NCBI GenBank assembly: GCA_026745465.1
Contig: JACYXH010000515.1
Coordinates: forward strand, 52,501-116,500
DNA length: 64,000 nucleotides
Direction: 5' to 3'
Origin: Lota lota
Lineage: Eukaryota > Chordata > Actinopteri > Gadiformes > Lotidae
Both the position numbers and the translations under genes were made by a program. How positions within the stretch are numbered: position 1 is the stretch's first letter; each line of letters begins with the position of its first letter. The notes under the pieces are model-generated. The model was not told where the DNA came from, made no database searches, and worked only from the letters and a program-made list of their open reading frames with translations. Of the stretch, positions 60,173 to 64,000 are shown piece by piece.

Positions 60173-60430
60173 GGAGAGCAATGTTGCTCGGAGCGCACGG
60201 TTATTAATCTTTTACCGCCCAGCCAATTGTCCTCTTTTTGTATTCCTTTATTATTTTGAGTGTTCAACCAACACCACATGCACTGGCTGAGGCTCGCGCG
60301 CACACACTCACACACACACACAGTGGCGACCACAGGAGACAGAATTTGCCCGCTGCTGTTTCTTAAAAGAAAAGAGAGGTGTGAACTGCATTTCCCATTG
60401 GAACCAGAATCGTAATGCAGCAGCAGCAGC

Positions 60431-60780
60431 AACTCCTATGAGCTGAGTGTATGGCAGTGATTGCAAAGGACTATGGGTAAAAGCTGATATCATTCACTGC
60501 TGCACATTACTGATTCCACATTCATAAAAACGGTGATTCAATGGGCAATACGATGCACAATATAATACTGTTGGTAAGTGTATGTGACGTGTGATGTATT
60601 CCTAGGAGCCGAGTCAAGCAGTGATTGCAAAGGGTTATGGGTAAAAGCTGATATCATTCACCACCGCACATTACTCGGATTTCACATTCATAAAAAAGAT
60701 GGTGCAATAGGCAATACCCTGCACTATATAATACGGATGGTAAGTGTATGTGACGTGATGTATTGTCATATGCATTGATA
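60431..60780. repeat. 164-bp tandem duplication
   Basis: GCAGTGATTGCAAAGG occurs at 60454 and 60618, followed in both copies by ATGGGTAAAAGCTGATATCA and GTAAGTGTATGTGACGTG. The copies differ by about 15 percent by eye. Confidence 0.92.
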
Positions 60781-61210
60781 ATCGTCCCCCATGCAGACTC
60801 TGCAGTGTCGTGAGGCTGCACATCATTAAGCAGAGCTGATGTGGCTATTTAAGGTCTAATAACGACAGGAAATGTACATGTAGGCATTTCCTCTCCCTCT
60901 CCTTTTTAAAGTAATTAAATTTGATTCCAGTTTAGACGTTCCATCCAGCGTCAACCGGATCTGCCGGCTGTGGATTAAGTCTAATTAAAGACGTTTGACA
61001 TTTTGATACGCAGGAAATTAAATTACCTAATAAATGGGAAATTCCTGGGAAATGTCAAGATGCAAATGAACGGCAGTGTCTAACTGACGCTTCTCCGCCC
61101 CCCCTCGCCTTGAGAGCGTCTGTGACCCCCATTTCTCCCCGGCAGCTTCAAGGACCTTCGTAGATCTCATTTCAAGGCCTCAGTTACATTCCCTGATTGG
61201 GAGTTAAGTG

Positions 61211-61340
<130 letters not shown>

Positions 61341-62789
61341 TCTTTTGATGAACAGAAGAACGCACTGAAGAAATCCAATAGATTATTTGATTGTCGCATC
61401 TTTTTTTTACAGTGGATAGAAAACTATACTTATTTTAAAAGGGAAAATTAAAGGAAAAAGATTTCAGCCGTTATTGTTTGTGAATCTAATTTCTGAATAT
61501 CGTACATAATGTCATTATATTGGGTTTTTGCATTTTTAGCATTAAATATTCACCACAAAATGGAGCCCTTTGGAAATTATCATTAGTAGTCTGGATTATG
61601 ATGACCAAGCATGCCATTGAACTTAAAATAGCATTCAGGACATAGCATTACTGTAATACAGAATGTATAAACAGCTAAACAGACAACATCTTGTCTCATA
61701 TCATATGTAATACGTATTGTATGTTATCCCTGCCTCTTATGTATTCAAGCACCTAACTGTGCATTAGTGGGTCCCCACCAAAATGACTAACATTCCATTC
61801 AACTGAAGCCACAATGTTGATCGTCCCTGATGTCCTTTTGACTTCCAGTAAACCCTTTAATCCTGAATCCTCTTCCCAGATGAACAGGGCTCAATCCAGC
61901 CATCAATTCCCTTTCAATCTCAAAGTCCTGCTGTTGTGATATATAAAAAACACCCTTCAAAACCAGAAAAAAAGACAACAACAATACAAATGCGGGCGAA
62001 CAGAGATGTGGCCAGCCCCAGCTTTTGGAAAGCGTGGCTGAAGCTTTTAAACCGAAAAATCGATGGCTCTCCTGATTCTCTTTGTCCACTGCTTTGCAGT
62101 TCTTTTTTTTTTTTTTTTGCTGGGCGGGAGAGGCTGTGGCCTTTTGTTTGCTGCTGGTTATTCGGTGCATGTCTCGCTTTTCAATGAGACTGGAAGCTTA
62201 TTACCATTCCGTGTTGCCCAGGGTTCCAGGAACTCTGAGGTAATATTAGTATTGTAATAATTATATTTTATTGTGTATCTAATTCAATAATTCTTTTGCA
62301 TTGAATGAGGAGAATGGAATTGGTTGATCGTCATTCTCTTAGTCGTTTTGGATGAGTGTGAGTGATGGGGGGTTGTTCAGCAGAGTCTGCACCGTCTCGT
62401 TAGTTCATTGACTAAAAACCAATGTGGTGTTGGTGGGTAGTGTTGTGAGACGCATAGTGTCTTGGTTGTGAGATCTGAGGTGGTGTTAGGCCAGCTCCAG
62501 CTGAGATGGAGGCCATTATTCAATTCAGCTGCTTCTTAATGAAGAGGTCATTAATGAATGAAGAAAACAGATTATAAAACACATTGTTAGCTCAAAAGAA
62601 AGATCCAACATTATCCAATCATAACAAACAGCGTTGGGCAATTTCAAACCCTCCTACCCTTGTGAACTTACACCAAACATTATCCTCTGTGTGTGTGTAC
62701 GTGTTCCTAACCGGGTTTATCAAACACAGACACTGGGAGACACAAGCAAACATTTTAAATTAGCGACTTGTCGAAATCAGTATGGCGGT

Positions 62790-62985
62790 TCAATGTAGTT
62801 TGAAAAGGATTGAAGCGGTTTGAAGCAGTTTTAAACAGTCTGAGGTGGTCTGAAGCAGTTTGAAGTGGTTTGAAGTAGTTGTGAGCAGTCTGAGGTGGTC
62901 TGAAGCAGTTTGAAGTGGTCTGAAGCAGTTTGAAGTGGTTTAAAGCAGTCTGAGTTAGTCTGAAGCGGTTTTAAGCGATCTCCAG
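62790..62985. repeat. 10/20-bp minisatellite (TCTGAAGCAGTTTGAAGTGG)
   Basis: Degenerate 10-bp units of type (T/C)TGAAG(C/T)(A/G)GTT arranged as 20-bp dimers. Confidence 0.88.
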
Positions 62986-63097
62986 TGCTCTGGTACAAAG
63001 TGGTCGGGAGATGTGGGTTGATAACCGATGAGTCTGCCCTGCCTCTGGATGAGCAGCGGTGCTTGAACAGGGTCTAGTAGATCGATGTTGTTGATGT

Positions 63098-63129
<32 letters not shown>
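63098..63129. repeat. Poly-G run (32)
   Basis: Uninterrupted G32. Confidence 0.95.
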
Positions 63130-63130
<1 letters not shown>

Positions 63131-63801
63131 GGTCATCAGGACCCCCTCATTAGGTTGTGTTGAACGTCAAATCCACAATTAACCTGAAGTCATATGTGCG
63201 CCATTGAGTCTCAGCCACCTGTGTCGCCGCATAGATTATAAAATGGTTGCATTGCAATTAAAATGGATGGCCATCCGAAAAAGCGGATGCTGATATGGTG
63301 GATCCTGTACGGAATTCAACTGACGAAGGGAAATGAAGTCTTCACCATTTTCATGTTTTACTCATTACTTCATGTCAAGTTCTAATCAAAACCGACTTGT
63401 TCAATTAAAGAGATGAGTGGGGGAATGATGAGGTGGAGGAATTGGTCGTGGGTTTTTCTCCGGAGCAGTTTTCGTATCGGAGCAAGTGTTTTTTTTTTTT
63501 TATCATAAAAGTAATTTTGTTTAATTTGCAACTACAGTCAAGCATGTGTATCATTATTCTCCGATTTGTCGGAGGCTGTGAGCGAAGAGGCGTTGTGGAG
63601 GGAATACGAGGCAGAAGAGAGGGAATTGGTGTCTGCTTTTCTGATAATTGCAGAAACAATGCAACAAGCGGTTGTCATAAAACAGAAACTCAAAACAAAA
63701 CAAATACATTTGATACAAAACATCCCAGAAAAATGTTATTCATGCCCAATTTTAAATAATTGGTCAATTTGCATGTTTGTCAGAACTTGAGACAATGAGA
63801 C

Positions 63802-63836
63802 CTCAGAAATTAGACTTTCTAAGTCTAATTTCTGAG
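63802..63836. repeat. 16-bp perfect hairpin with 3-base loop
   Basis: CTCAGAAATTAGACTT, TCT, then its exact reverse complement. Confidence 0.92.
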
Positions 63837-64000
63837 TCCAAGAGTTCAAGAATCAGCAAATACTTTTAAAAGGTTAACAAAATAAATAAACCATTCCAAA
63901 CCGCCCCTCTGATCCTCCATTTTGTCCCTCAAGAGCGGGAACCTTTGTGCGACAGCCACGTGTTCCCCCATACGAGATGCCGTGGTCGCACACAAAGTGA

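Overview
The window is ray-finned fish (teleost) nuclear DNA. It holds three vertebrate genes in the order tmem178b (minus strand, first coding exon only), mrps33 (plus, complete) and braf (plus, complete). This is the same order and relative orientation as the human BRAF-MRPS33-TMEM178B block, seen from the opposite strand. Three things point to a fish: spliced genes with vertebrate exon phases, introns mostly under 2 kb, and an extreme load of simple repeats, including pure dinucleotide arrays over 100 bp and uninterrupted G or C runs of 20-35 bases. I cannot name the species. The repeat density recalls what is reported for cods, but that is only a suggestion.

Region by region. 1-11228 holds no exon I can support. 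It should be tmem178b intron 1 sequence, and it carries a hAT-like MITE at 1141-1425 and many microsatellites. 11229-11619 is tmem178b coding exon 1. 11620-14150 is the spacer between divergent tmem178b and mrps33. 14519-15248 is mrps33 (106 aa, two coding exons). About 620 bp separates the last mrps33 poly(A) signal from the braf start codon. 16244-32424 is braf in 19 constitutive exons plus one 120-bp optional exon (25425-25544). About 32425-36100 is a probable long braf 3' UTR or immediate downstream DNA. 36100-64000 is a gene-poor stretch of microsatellites, minisatellites, diverged duplications, small perfect inverted repeats and possible conserved non-coding DNA. I found no supportable exon there.

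The conceptual BRAF is 791 aa (831 with the optional exon). From the Ras-binding domain onward its residue numbers are human numbers plus 24, apart from a one-residue shift across exons 9-10. All regulatory and catalytic landmarks are present: the C1 zinc ligands, both 14-3-3 sites, the P-loop, the catalytic Lys, HRD, DFG and the Val equivalent to human V600.

The most informative finding is the C-terminus. Exon 18 ends at a strong donor after TAC-G and joins a small terminal exon (32402-32424). The protein therefore ends GGYGEFSAFK, like the human BRAF-X1-type end, and the textbook GAFPVH end is not encoded. The 40-residue neural-type alternative exon is also preserved with exact length and phase. 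I found no previously undescribed multi-gene system. The remaining observations concern splicing architecture, RNA structure in the braf 3' region, and repeat biology.
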